From: Anaerolineales bacterium
GTDB lineage: Bacteria > Chloroflexota > Anaerolineae > Anaerolineales > Villigracilaceae
Direction: 5' to 3'
DNA: 64,000 nt
Assembly (NCBI GenBank): GCA_020634895.1
Contig: JACKAV010000003.1
Coordinates: 124,001-188,000, forward strand
The notes below the pieces were generated by a model. The model did no database searches, had not been told where the DNA came from, and saw nothing but the letters and a program-made list of their open reading frames with translations. The position numbers and the translations under genes are program-made. Shown here one piece after another: positions 15,587-23,439 of the stretch; positions within the stretch are counted from its first letter, which is position 1, and each line of letters begins with the position of its first letter.

Positions 15587-17677
15587 CTATGGTTTCGCAG
15601 GCGGCGGCATTTGATTCTCGCCTTCCATGATCTGCATATCGCCCATATATTCGGCATGCTCCAGCGCCGTCAGCGCCCCGCCTTCGCCCACCACCGGGTC
15701 CACTTGTTCGTTGCCATCTAAATCGATGCCGTTGTAGATCTGATCTGCAAGCGATAGGACAAGGCGGATGTCTGCGTCTGTGACTTGATCTGACTCAGCG
15801 ATCCGCTTCGCGACGTCCCGAAGCTGGGCAGCCCAACCCTCAACATTCCCTCCGCTGATAGCGACGTGTTCGCTGTGCAGAATGACGTTGGCAGATGCGT
15901 CTGCGGATGCGGCGGCAAGTTCGGCGTGTGTGATGGTTCCTTCCACATAGCCGGTCTGGCTGCCGTTCAGCAGCAGACCGAAACCGTCTCCGGGGTCGTC
16001 TGTTGTGCCGTCATTGTCCCAATCTTTATAATCTTCACTTTTGCTGCCGACGATGAGATTGATGATCTCTTCGGCATGTTTTTGCATTTCCTGTTCATTG
16101 CCGCTATCGAAAGATTCGGATAGAACCTTGCTTGCATCAAATACGAGGCGGCTGGTTTGTACAAGTCCAAGCGTCATGGCGGTCTGATTCGGATTGCTGT
16201 CGAAGCGGACCAACAGGTGACGGATGTGCATCAACGCTCCCGGCGGCAAAGCGGACGAATACAAGATTTCAGACGGGTTGGGGCTGGGGTCTGGGTCTGC
16301 TTCGAGCGTGATCTCCATGCGGTTGAACCCGTCGAGCAGATTGCGGCTTTCGGGGTCGAGGTAGGTTAGGGTGTATTGCTCGGAACTGTTCTTCTCCAGG
16401 ATGCCGAGACTGATGATGGTTTCATTTTCATCGTCCACGAGCCAGGCTTCGTATTGGAATCCCTGTTCAGGGTCTGGGAGCGCGGCACTGATGGTGGCTT
16501 GGTCCAAGTTACCTTGGAAGCGAAGCACACCGAGGAAATTCGTATCAGATGCCGGTGAGTGAGAGGTGTGAGTGGCTGAAGGTTCTTCGGTGGGTTGTGA
16601 TGTGACTTCGGTTGTACCCTGGTTCAAACCGGGGAGCAGCCGAAGCGCGGAGACGCCGAGGGCGCTCGCCATGACGACACCGATGCAGACGCATGCGAAT
16701 ATCCCAACGCCAGCCCAGAGCAGCATGTTTCGGCGTGGAGCAGGCTGCTTGTCGACAGAGACAGTTTTGGGCGGGGTTTGGAAGCGCACCGTATGGATGG
16801 TATCCGCTTCGGCGTGCAATCCGATCGCGTTGTAGAAATCCTCCAATAATTCACGGGCGGTCTGATAGCGGTTTTCGGGAAGTTTTTCCAACGCCTTGTT
16901 GATGACGAGTTGGATTTCGGGGGAGATGCCTTCAATGGGCGGCGGCGGTTCGGAGATGTGTTTGAGGATGATGCCGAGAGTCGAGTCGCCGTCGAAAGGG
17001 ACGCGCCCGGCGAGCATTTCATACATGACGATGCCGAGCGAATATGTGTCGGAGCGGTTATCCACACTGTTGCCCTGCCCCTGCTCAGGGGACATATATG
17101 CAGGCGTTCCGCTCACCGTGCCAGACGCGGTGTGGACGGTGGAATTTGCGATTCGCACCAACCCAAAATCGGTGATGATGCATTCGGTGTCACCCGGCAG
17201 GGATAGGTCTGGCGGATAATATCCGTTCTTGTTATTGAGGATGATATTTGCGGGTTTGATATCGCGATGGACAACGCCTTGCGAATGTGCGTAATCGATG
17301 CCGGAAGCAAGCGAGCGCAGCAATTGTGCGACTTGCGTATGCGAGAGCCGCGCTCCGTTTTTGTGCAGGTTTCGCAGATATTGCGCCAGTGACGGACCTT
17401 TCAGGTATTCCATCACAATGTAAGGATGACCGTCGTGCGTGTCGAAATCGAATATTTGGACGATATTGGGGTGACGCAGCCCGGCGACAGCCTTCGCCTC
17501 GCGCTGGAAGCGCAGGAGCAGGTCGGGGTCGGTTTCCACGAAACTGTGCATGACCTTGACCGCCACGGGGCGTTCAAGAGTGAGGTGGGTGCCTAGATAT
17601 ACTTCCGCCATGCCCCCGTGTGCGAGATATTTTTCAATTCGTACCTTGCCAATGGTTTGTCCGAGCCAGTCTGCCAT
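15587..17677 (-). CDS. Transmembrane Ser/Thr protein kinase with extracellular sensor (paralogue 2)
   Basis: 696 residues with the same plan as the kinase at 3011-5035. Kinase domain ~10-275: AHGGMAEVYLG, VAVKVMH, HRDIKPANIILN, ITDFGLVRIA, GTPAYMSPEQG. One membrane helix lies at about 320-345 (MLLWAGVGIFACVCIGVVMA). The outer region has an RskA-like first part (YEAWLVDDENE, DPSPNPSE) and a helical part carrying acidic loops DWDNDGTTDDP and DLDGNEQVDP. GFGLLLNG follows the first loop in both paralogues. The kinase core and the outer domain have both been kept, so the pair probably senses related extracellular cues. TATAAT ends six bases before the ATG. Confidence 0.92.
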   Translation of the reverse strand: MADWLGQTIGKVRIEKYLAHGGMAEVYLGTHLTLERPVAVKVMHSFVETDPDLLLRFQREAKAVAGLRHPNIVQIFDFDTHDGHPYIVMEYLKGPSLAQYLRNLHKNGARLSHTQVAQLLRSLASGIDYAHSQGVVHRDIKPANIILNNKNGYYPPDLSLPGDTECIITDFGLVRIANSTVHTASGTVSGTPAYMSPEQGQGNSVDNRSDTYSLGIVMYEMLAGRVPFDGDSTLGIILKHISEPPPPIEGISPEIQLVINKALEKLPENRYQTARELLEDFYNAIGLHAEADTIHTVRFQTPPKTVSVDKQPAPRRNMLLWAGVGIFACVCIGVVMASALGVSALRLLPGLNQGTTEVTSQPTEEPSATHTSHSPASDTNFLGVLRFQGNLDQATISAALPDPEQGFQYEAWLVDDENETIISLGILEKNSSEQYTLTYLDPESRNLLDGFNRMEITLEADPDPSPNPSEILYSSALPPGALMHIRHLLVRFDSNPNQTAMTLGLVQTSRLVFDASKVLSESFDSGNEQEMQKHAEEIINLIVGSKSEDYKDWDNDGTTDDPGDGFGLLLNGSQTGYVEGTITHAELAAASADASANVILHSEHVAISGGNVEGWAAQLRDVAKRIAESDQVTDADIRLVLSLADQIYNGIDLDGNEQVDPVVGEGGALTALEHAEYMGDMQIMEGENQMPPPAKP

Positions 17678-17683
17678 GCAGGG

Positions 17684-17689
17684 ATTATA
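17684..17689 (-). promoter_or_regulatory. -10 box of kinase 2 (leaderless promoter)
   Basis: TATAAT, six bases before ATG 17677; no Shine-Dalgarno sequence. Confidence 0.55.
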
Positions 17690-17747
17690 CAGCGGAAATA
17701 AGATGCATTTGGTCTGAAAATGGAGTTGAAATTATTTATGCAAAGTT

Positions 17748-18239
17748 TCAGGTTGTTATAAACATCTCCATGGAAATCTCTGTGGTTTTCCCGTTGTAAC
17801 AATCGATTTCATGAAACCCAAGTCTTTTATAGAATCCAATGGCACGGACCTGTTCAGGGCTGGTTTGTAAAATGATGCGTTTGTATCCCCGGCGGCGGGA
17901 AAATTCAAAGAGTTGGCTTGTTACCTGATACCCGATCCCTTTACCGTGATAATCCTCCAACAGCCAGAGCCGTTTTAGTTCGGCAGTTTCTGCGTCGAAT
18001 CTGCGAATGGCACCCGAGCCGATGATTGTGTCATCATCCAGAACTACAAGGAATATCCCGTTGTTGCGGCTGTAATATTCCTCGATATGGTCCATATCAG
18101 CGAACTCACCATTGGTTTCGAAGATGTGGATCATTTCTTCCAGGTCCCGTTTCCAGCCGTAGATTTTATGTGCAACGGTGAGAATGACCCGTCTTGCAAC
18201 CGGAACTTCTTGTTGAGCAATTGGGCGGATGGTGATCAT
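17748..18239 (-). CDS. GNAT-family N-acetyltransferase
   Basis: 163 residues of the Gcn5-related fold. The acetyl-CoA-binding motif A is RLWLLEDYHGKGIGYQVT (the Q/R-x-x-G-x-G/A loop reads HGKGIG). It is followed by RIILQTSPEQVRAIGFYKRLGF, the motif B end typical of this family. The N-terminal part (HKIYGWKRDLEEMIHIFE) is variable, and the acceptor is unknown. TATACT sits eight bases before ATG 18239. Confidence 0.85.
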   Translation of the reverse strand: MITIRPIAQQEVPVARRVILTVAHKIYGWKRDLEEMIHIFETNGEFADMDHIEEYYSRNNGIFLVVLDDDTIIGSGAIRRFDAETAELKRLWLLEDYHGKGIGYQVTSQLFEFSRRRGYKRIILQTSPEQVRAIGFYKRLGFHEIDCYNGKTTEISMEMFITT

Positions 18240-18247
18240 AGCTGGGG

Positions 18248-18253
18248 AGTATA
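18248..18253 (-). promoter_or_regulatory. -10 box of the GNAT gene (short-leader promoter)
   Basis: TATACT, eight bases before the ATG, with no Shine-Dalgarno sequence. Confidence 0.45.
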
Positions 18254-18269
18254 CATTGGTATGAAATTA

Positions 18270-18296
18270 AAGAGGCTGGCAAAACCAGCCTCTTTT
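18270..18296 (-). terminator. Terminator of the 32-residue peptide gene
   Basis: AAGAGGCTGG / CCAGCCTCTT stem with a short A-rich loop; symmetrical, so possibly bidirectional. Confidence 0.75.
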
Positions 18297-18331
18297 GTAT
18301 TTGAATGTAATGCCCCTGTGGGTGATGATGA

Positions 18332-18430
18332 TTATGCTGCGAATTGGAAAATGATCACTGCACAAGCGACCCATGTCAAAACGATGCTGGCGGCAATGAC
18401 GCTGATCGAGCGGATGAAATCTTTGGTCAT
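18332..18430 (-). CDS. 32-residue single-helix membrane peptide
   Basis: ATG 18430 has AAGGAG eight bases upstream, a terminator follows at 18296-18270, and the product is one hydrophobic helix (SISVIAASIVLTWVACAVII) after a short basic-polar start (MTKDFIRS). The combination of ribosome-binding site, compact ORF and terminator supports a real gene. Function unknown. Single-helix peptides of this size are often subunits or regulators of membrane complexes, but nothing here shows a partner. Confidence 0.55.
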   Translation of the reverse strand: MTKDFIRSISVIAASIVLTWVACAVIIFQFAA

Positions 18431-18556
18431 CTTTAAAATCTCCTTGTTCTTAAATTTCGCCGAGTATAGATGACCGTTGTAAAAATGCGGTGAAGAACTT
18501 ATACAGAAAATATGTGGCAAAATTCTCCTAATGCTTAGTTAATATGGAGAAAATGG

Positions 18557-18588
18557 AAAACACGGATGCCTTTCGACATCCGTGTTTT
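18557..18588 (-). terminator. Intrinsic terminator after metG
   Basis: AAAACACGGATG / CATCCGTGTTTT stem with an eight-base loop, immediately downstream of the metG stop. Confidence 0.85.
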
Positions 18589-18590
18589 GG

Positions 18591-20393
18591 TTATTGTCCC
18601 AATCGTCCGCGTTCTTCTTCGATCACGCTGGGTTCGAGTTTCTTGAACAGCGGACCGGGCTGATTCAACTTCGCGCCGGGTTTCAGGTCGCTGGGTTTCC
18701 ATTGGATACCGTCAACCGGTTTGTACCGCAAGACCAAATGCTCGCCGAGTGAATCCCTGGCGGTTTCGGTGTATTGCTCACCGAAGAGCGGAGTTTCATA
18801 GCCGAAGAATCCATGCAGGCGTTCGGAGGTGAATGGGATGAACGGCGCGAACATCACCTTCAACGAGTCAATCGCTTTCAACGCGGTGTAGATGGTTTTG
18901 GCGGCGGCGTCTTTATCGGTCTTCACAGCCGACCACGGAGCTTGCACGTCGAGGTATTGATTGACGGCGGTGGCAAGTTTCATCGTCTCGCTCAAAGCAG
19001 AGCGGATGTGAACGGCGTCGAGTTCGTCGCCCACAGTGTTGAATCCGGCTTCAATGGTGGCGAGCAGTTCAAGGTCCACGGGGCGAAGCGAGGCGGGGTC
19101 TACATCTGGCACGTGACCTTCCCAATGTTTGTAGCAGAACGAAAGCACGCGGTTCGCGAGATTGCCCCACGTCGCCACGAGTTCATTGTTATTGCGCGCC
19201 ACGAACTCCGCCCAATCCCAATCGCTGTCTTTGGCTTCGGGCATATTCGCCGTGAGGTAATAGCGGACAGCATCCGGGTCGAAGCGGGTAAGCACATCGA
19301 GCCCCCACACCGCCCAATTGCGCGAACCGCTGATCTTTTGCGCTTCGAGATTCATGAACTGATTGGCAGGCACATCATACGGAAGGATGAGCGGTTCCCC
19401 TCTCCTCTCAGGGGTGGGGTCAAAAAATTCCATGAACGCGCTGCCAGCGCCCATCAACTCGGCGGGCCACTGCGATGTATGGAAGAAGATGTTGTCCTTG
19501 CCAATGAAATGGAATTGCTTCGCTGCGGGGTTGAGCCACCAATCGCGCCACGCCTCTTTCTGACCCGATAACTGTGCCCACTCAATGGGAGCGGAGAGAT
19601 AGCCGATAACGGCTTCGAACCAAACGTATAGAACTTTGTTCTGCCACTCCGGCTCGTCAATGGGAACAGGGATGCCCCAATCGAGGTCGCGGGTAATGGA
19701 ACGAGGCTTGAGTCCTTCGCTTTCGATCTTGCGCAATGATTCACCCAAGACCGTATCGCGCATGTGTTCAGAACGCGATTCCAGGAACTTCTTGACATCC
19801 GGTTCGAGCTTGGAGAGGTCGAGGTACGAATGTTCAGTGTCGCGCAATTCGAGCGCACCGTCGCCAGTCTTTGCGCGCGGATTGATGAGCTTCTCCGGTT
19901 CGAGCACGTTGCCGCATTTGTCGCATTGATCGGAACGCGCGTTTTCAAATCCGCAGATGTAACAGGTCCCTTCGACGTAACGGTCGGGCAGGAATTTGTC
20001 CGCGCTGGGGGAGTACCATTGCTTGCTGAACTTGCGGAAGAGGTATCCGTTCTTCTGCAAGGCAAGGAACATGGACTGCGAAACCTTGAAGTGATTGTCG
20101 CTGTGGGTGGTGGTGTACAGGTCGTACGTGATGCCGATCTGCTGGAATAACTTGATAAAGCCTTCGTGATAGGACTTGTACACTTCCTCGACGGGTTTGC
20201 CGAGTTTGTCCGCGCTCATGGTGACGGGCGTGCCGTGTGAGTCGGTGCCGGTGATCATCAGCACCTTGTTCCCTTTGAGGCGGTTGTAACGGGCAAAGAT
20301 ATCCCCGGGCAGGTGTGAGCCGGTGATATTCCCAACGTGGATTTCGGCGTTGGCATAAGGCCAGGCGACTGCTACTAAAATGGTTTCGGTCAT
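18591..20393 (-). CDS. metG: Methionyl-tRNA synthetase
   Basis: 600 residues. It charges tRNA-Met using ATP. The class I HIGH motif appears as HVGN (residues 18-21), TGTDSHG follows, a zinc knuckle CYICG...CDKCG lies near 143-160, and the KMSKS loop appears as KISGS (QKISGSRN). The C-terminal anticodon-binding helical domain is present; there is no appended EMAP/Trbp111 domain. GAAGGAG precedes ATG 20393 by seven bases. An insertion DPTPERRGEP just before PYDVPANQF is encoded by a C-rich palindrome-like stretch. Upstream on the same strand are a repeat, a terminator and a Met-rich mini-ORF that may form an attenuator. Confidence 0.96.
   Translation of the reverse strand: MTETILVAVAWPYANAEIHVGNITGSHLPGDIFARYNRLKGNKVLMITGTDSHGTPVTMSADKLGKPVEEVYKSYHEGFIKLFQQIGITYDLYTTTHSDNHFKVSQSMFLALQKNGYLFRKFSKQWYSPSADKFLPDRYVEGTCYICGFENARSDQCDKCGNVLEPEKLINPRAKTGDGALELRDTEHSYLDLSKLEPDVKKFLESRSEHMRDTVLGESLRKIESEGLKPRSITRDLDWGIPVPIDEPEWQNKVLYVWFEAVIGYLSAPIEWAQLSGQKEAWRDWWLNPAAKQFHFIGKDNIFFHTSQWPAELMGAGSAFMEFFDPTPERRGEPLILPYDVPANQFMNLEAQKISGSRNWAVWGLDVLTRFDPDAVRYYLTANMPEAKDSDWDWAEFVARNNNELVATWGNLANRVLSFCYKHWEGHVPDVDPASLRPVDLELLATIEAGFNTVGDELDAVHIRSALSETMKLATAVNQYLDVQAPWSAVKTDKDAAAKTIYTALKAIDSLKVMFAPFIPFTSERLHGFFGYETPLFGEQYTETARDSLGEHLVLRYKPVDGIQWKPSDLKPGAKLNQPGPLFKKLEPSVIEEERGRLGQ
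19397..19414. repeat. C-rich palindrome-like stretch inside metG
   Basis: CCCCT / AGGGG arms around CTCCTCTC. It encodes the PERRGEP insertion. It resembles the CCCCTCTCC palindromes at 41.3 and 49.07 kb. Confidence 0.4.
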
Positions 20394-20410
20394 GTGATTT
20401 CTCCTTCGGA

Positions 20411-20465
20411 GAGCTATCAGCCATCAGCGTTCAGCTTCTAACTGATAGCTGATTACTGACCGCTG
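20411..20465. repeat. Imperfect inverted repeat, AGCTATCAG family
   Basis: AGCTATCAGCCATCAGCGTTCAGC is followed, in inverted order, by ACTGATAGCTGATTACTGACCGCTG. It lies between the terminator and the metG ribosome-binding site, so it would be part of the metG leader if transcription passes the terminator. Confidence 0.65.
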
Positions 20466-20483
20466 TTCTTTTTCAAACAAAAA

Positions 20484-20506
20484 GGCTGTCCGCGAAATGG
20501 ACAGCC
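20484..20506 (-). terminator. Intrinsic terminator / possible attenuator ahead of metG
   Basis: GGCTGTCC / GGACAGCC perfect stem with loop atttcgc, followed on the minus strand by five Ts. It sits after the Met-rich mini-ORF and ~90 bp before the metG start. Confidence 0.8.
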
Positions 20507-20527
20507 CGTTTTTTCAGGTACGAAAAA

Positions 20528-20626
20528 CTAACTTGCTTTCCACTTGGCGCAGGGGGATATTTCCATTCGCATTTTGCGCATGGCCATGGTCATTGGCACC
20601 ATAGGGTAAGCGGAAGTGAATTTCAT
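20528..20626 (-). CDS. Met-rich 32-residue mini-ORF, candidate metG leader peptide
   Basis: The peptide has seven Met in 32 residues, six of them between positions 9 and 21 (MVPMTMAMRKMRM). A near-perfect promoter, TTGACA-17 bp-TAAAAT, ends seven bases before the ATG, so the mRNA would be leaderless. A terminator follows 20 bp after the stop, and the next gene is methionyl-tRNA synthetase. This is the layout of a translation-controlled attenuator in which a Met-tRNA shortage stalls the ribosome. GCGAATGGA within the Met codons can pair with TCCATTTCGC in the terminator arm and loop. Attenuation is inferred. It may instead be an independent small protein. Confidence 0.5.
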   Translation of the reverse strand: MKFTSAYPMVPMTMAMRKMRMEISPCAKWKAS

Positions 20627-20633
20627 GGGCGTT

Positions 20634-20662
20634 ATTTTAGGCAGAGGCGGGCGCTTTGTCAA
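20634..20662 (-). promoter_or_regulatory. Strong promoter of the Met-rich mini-ORF
   Basis: TTGACA (20657-20662), a 17 bp spacer and TAAAAT (20634-20639), lying in the last codons of the GT87-like gene. The ATG follows seven bases after the -10 box. Confidence 0.75.
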
Positions 20663-21839
20663 TGGCAGGTTTTTGTTTCATGCGCTGGGCAATAAAAAGG
20701 AAAAGAAAAACCAGAATGGTCGTTCCAAGACTCCACAGGTCTTTTTCCGTATCGACCAGCCGTAAAACCGCAAATAAAGAAACCATATCGAGCAGGGCGA
20801 GAAAACCAAACGCCAGCCAAACACCCCGTCTCTTTTGGACTAACGTGCCAATGATCCACACGATCGGGATGATATATGGAAGTTGATCATATACCCAAAG
20901 ATAGATCGTGCTGATAAATCCAAAGGGGATGATGACGTTCATCGCCTCCCACGCGGACCATTTGGCTTGATTCCGCCAAAGGAGCAGACTCGCCGCCCCA
21001 AGCATGATCAGGCTCAAGGTCCCGCCGAGAAGCGTGGAGCAGGGAGAAGCCCCGTCACAGGCGAGATAGGCAAACGCCCAGACGTTCGAATGCACACCCT
21101 GAGTCCGCGCCATGACGGCATCTCCCGCGCCGAGGAATTTTTGTATCCACTGCGGGTCCTGGATTAAGCCGATGACGAGAATCGCCAGTCCGCCAAGTGC
21201 CACGCCGAGGATGGCTTTCCAATCGCGCCGCGCGAGAAACCAGACTCCGGCAAGCAGCAGAATGGTCAACCCTTGTGGCGGCTTGAGCATGGTAAAAGCG
21301 AGGACAACTCCAGCCCACAGCGATTGATCTTTTTCAAAAAGGAGGATCGCAGCCAGCAGCAGAATGACAGGTAATACGCTAATGGTCCCTGCGTGGCTGG
21401 TCAGGTAAAGCGGACCCCAAAAAACCAGAAAGAGAAATATTGGAAAATACAGATAATAATATTTTTTTTCCTGCCAGCGATTCATGAGGATATATATTGT
21501 GACCGCAACCAGTAGGAACGTAATGATCTGCCAGACGATATACGCCGTTTTTATGGAAAAGAACCCGAGCGGAACACAAAGCAGCGCCAAGGGCAGTGGA
21601 TAGGGAAAGATGCGGTTCGGGCGCCACTTGATATTGTATGTGTCGTGCCCGCCGAGATATTGGGCTTCGTCGTATGGATTCTCCCCGTTCAAGACCATCC
21701 GTCCTGCCAGCCAGAAAAAAGAGAAATTGGAAGTGCTTGTATTAAAGTCCCTGCTCTGCTGTGTGCGGACAAAGATCAACCCTGCAATGAGTAGAAGCGA
21801 GATGATTATGCCAATGGGTTTTGGGATGGAAAGTTTCAT
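20637..21839 (-). CDS. Membrane glycosyltransferase, GT87/DUF2029-like
   Basis: 400 residues with about ten membrane helices. An early loop NFSFFWLAGRMVLNGENPYD, with an acidic residue near the first outer loop, followed by a YPLPLALLCVPLG helix, is typical of DUF2029/GT87 polyprenyl-phosphate-mannose-dependent mannosyltransferases. These transfer sugars on the outer face of the membrane. TMLKPPQGLTILL in the middle is also typical. The acceptor is unknown. No Shine-Dalgarno sequence is evident at ATG 21839. A 28-bp palindrome separates it from the upstream YceD gene. Confidence 0.7.
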   Translation of the reverse strand: MKLSIPKPIGIIISLLLIAGLIFVRTQQSRDFNTSTSNFSFFWLAGRMVLNGENPYDEAQYLGGHDTYNIKWRPNRIFPYPLPLALLCVPLGFFSIKTAYIVWQIITFLLVAVTIYILMNRWQEKKYYYLYFPIFLFLVFWGPLYLTSHAGTISVLPVILLLAAILLFEKDQSLWAGVVLAFTMLKPPQGLTILLLAGVWFLARRDWKAILGVALGGLAILVIGLIQDPQWIQKFLGAGDAVMARTQGVHSNVWAFAYLACDGASPCSTLLGGTLSLIMLGAASLLLWRNQAKWSAWEAMNVIIPFGFISTIYLWVYDQLPYIIPIVWIIGTLVQKRRGVWLAFGFLALLDMVSLFAVLRLVDTEKDLWSLGTTILVFLFLFIAQRMKQKPAIDKAPASA

Positions 21840-21850
21840 GTGCCAATTAA

Positions 21851-21878
21851 ATTGCCACCTGTTATAACAGGTGGCAAT
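21851..21878. terminator. 28-bp perfect palindrome between YceD and GT87 genes
   Basis: ATTGCCACCTGTTA and its exact complement. It follows the YceD stop by a few bases and probably acts as its terminator, although the T-run after it is weak. Confidence 0.65.
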
Positions 21879-21882
21879 CCTT

Positions 21883-22392
21883 TTACTCCAACAAATCCTT
21901 CAACTTGGCGAACGGAGAATCCGGTTCTTCGGGACGGTGACCGCAATCTTTTTCGTTGAGGTTCTGTCCGCATTCGGGGCATAGACCGAGACAATCCGGC
22001 TTGCAGACCGGGTTGATGGGAATTTCCAAAAGGGCGTATTCGCGCAGGAGTTCCTCAACGTCGAGGTGCGCATCTTCAGGCAAAAGCAGGTCGGAGTCGG
22101 TTGTGGAGCGGTTGTCGAAGGCGTAGAGTTCGGTGAATTCCCAGTCAAGCTCCTGCACAAAGTTTGTCAGGCAGCGCGCGCAGGTCACTGTGGTTTCGGC
22201 GGAAAATGCGCCCTGGGCGATCAGTCCCTGCGGGGTTTTGCCGACATTGACGTTGCCGCTGAGTTGCCGAAGTTCAAGGTCATCGCTGAGGATGACCTTC
22301 TCGAACTCGAACGGAAAGTCGTGGTTATAGCCGACCTCTTCATGAATGATGAAGCCGACGTTGAAACGGAAGGGTTTACGTGGGTTTGTCAT
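21883..22392 (-). CDS. DUF177 / YceD family protein
   Basis: 169 residues. The family hallmark C-A-R-C (TCARCLTNF) near the middle and the C-terminal cysteine cluster PVCKPDCLGLCPECGQNLN...CGH identify YceD/DUF177, a protein linked to 23S rRNA accumulation. In many genomes it precedes rpmF; here no rpmF follows and the next downstream gene is a membrane glycosyltransferase. The cysteines probably bind zinc. Confidence 0.85.
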   Translation of the reverse strand: MTNPRKPFRFNVGFIIHEEVGYNHDFPFEFEKVILSDDLELRQLSGNVNVGKTPQGLIAQGAFSAETTVTCARCLTNFVQELDWEFTELYAFDNRSTTDSDLLLPEDAHLDVEELLREYALLEIPINPVCKPDCLGLCPECGQNLNEKDCGHRPEEPDSPFAKLKDLLE

Positions 22393-22408
22393 GGGGTTTT
22401 ACTCACCT

Positions 22409-22454
22409 CAAGGAACGCAAAGGACGCGAAGAAGATTTCCTTCGCACCCTTTGA
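22409..22454. repeat. Imperfect inverted repeat, CAAAGGACGCGAAG family
   Basis: CAAAGGACGCGAAG is mirrored by CTTCGCACCCTTTG with two mismatches. It lies between the YceD and polyprenyl-synthase genes and is similar to the element at 41.76-41.84 kb. Confidence 0.65.
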
Positions 22455-22472
22455 TGGCTTGCGGTTGATGAC

Positions 22473-23438
22473 CTAGATCTTACGGTCGACGATATATTTC
22501 GCGAGGTTTTCCAGCGCGTCGCGCTCTGCGCAGGGCGGGAATTCATCCAACCGGACGAGGGCGCGGTCTACATGCTGTTCGGCTTCGCTCATGGCTTTCT
22601 TGGTGCAGCTGCTCGAGCGGATCTTTTCCACGAGGCGGGTCATGTTTTCGTTGTTGGTCCAGCCGCCATTGGGAAGGGAGAGGACATCCGGGTCGCCGGG
22701 ATTGGTCTCAGCGAAGTAAATGGCTGGGAGGGTGACCAAGCCGTTCAGTAGGTCCGAGCCGAGCGGCTTGCCGACTGTGGTCTGGTCGCCGTTGAAGTCG
22801 AGGATGTCATCCACGATCTGGAACGCCATCCCGATCTGATAGCCGAAGTCGCGCATGGCTTCGACTGTGTCTTCGCTGGCTGGGCTGACCATCGCCGCGG
22901 CGCGGGAGGTCATTTCGAAAAGCGAAGCGGTCTTGGCATAGATGCGCTTGTAATAGTTGTCGCGGTTGACGAGTCCGCGTGAGGTGAACATTTGCGTCAG
23001 TTCGCCGTTGACGATGGTTGCCAGTGTATCGGAGAACAATTTCATCAATGGCAGGTGGTCGGTGTCGGCGGCGAGTTTTGCGGCGCGCGCAAAAAGGAAG
23101 TCGCCTGTCAAGACGGTGGCGGGCGGTGACCAGCGCGCATTGAGGGTGGGGGTGCCGCGGCGGAGTAACGAACCGTCGATCAGGTCGTCGTGTACCAATG
23201 TGGCGGTATGCAGTAATTCCACAGCCGCGCCGAGGTTGATGAGTTTCTCAAGGGGCGCACCCAGCATGTTTCCAACGAGCGAACTAAGGGTCGGGCGGAC
23301 GCGTTTTCCCCCCGCCGCCAGCAAATGCTCCAACGCTGCCCGCAGGTCGGGATGGTTCTCATCCGCCTGGGAGCGCATGCGTTCTTCAACGAGTTTAATT
23401 TCTTCTGTTACAGGTGATAGAAAGGTTACCGTGCTCAA
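22473..23438 (-). CDS. Polyprenyl diphosphate synthase (trans-isoprenyl, octaprenyl/geranylgeranyl type)
   Basis: About 321 residues. Both Asp-rich motifs are present: first DDLID near 84-88 (LVHDDLIDGSLLRRG), second DDILD (FQIVDDILDFNGD); also GGKRVRP. The enzyme chain-elongates allylic diphosphates with IPP, supplying side chains for quinones or carriers. I chose TTG 23438 because GGGGAG lies six bases upstream and it begins right after the TatD stop. A longer frame to 23492 would overlap tatD by over 50 bases. The gene is probably translationally coupled to tatD. Confidence 0.88.
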   Translation of the reverse strand: MSTVTFLSPVTEEIKLVEERMRSQADENHPDLRAALEHLLAAGGKRVRPTLSSLVGNMLGAPLEKLINLGAAVELLHTATLVHDDLIDGSLLRRGTPTLNARWSPPATVLTGDFLFARAAKLAADTDHLPLMKLFSDTLATIVNGELTQMFTSRGLVNRDNYYKRIYAKTASLFEMTSRAAAMVSPASEDTVEAMRDFGYQIGMAFQIVDDILDFNGDQTTVGKPLGSDLLNGLVTLPAIYFAETNPGDPDVLSLPNGGWTNNENMTRLVEKIRSSSCTKKAMSEAEQHVDRALVRLDEFPPCAERDALENLAKYIVDRKI

Positions 23439-23439
23439 G

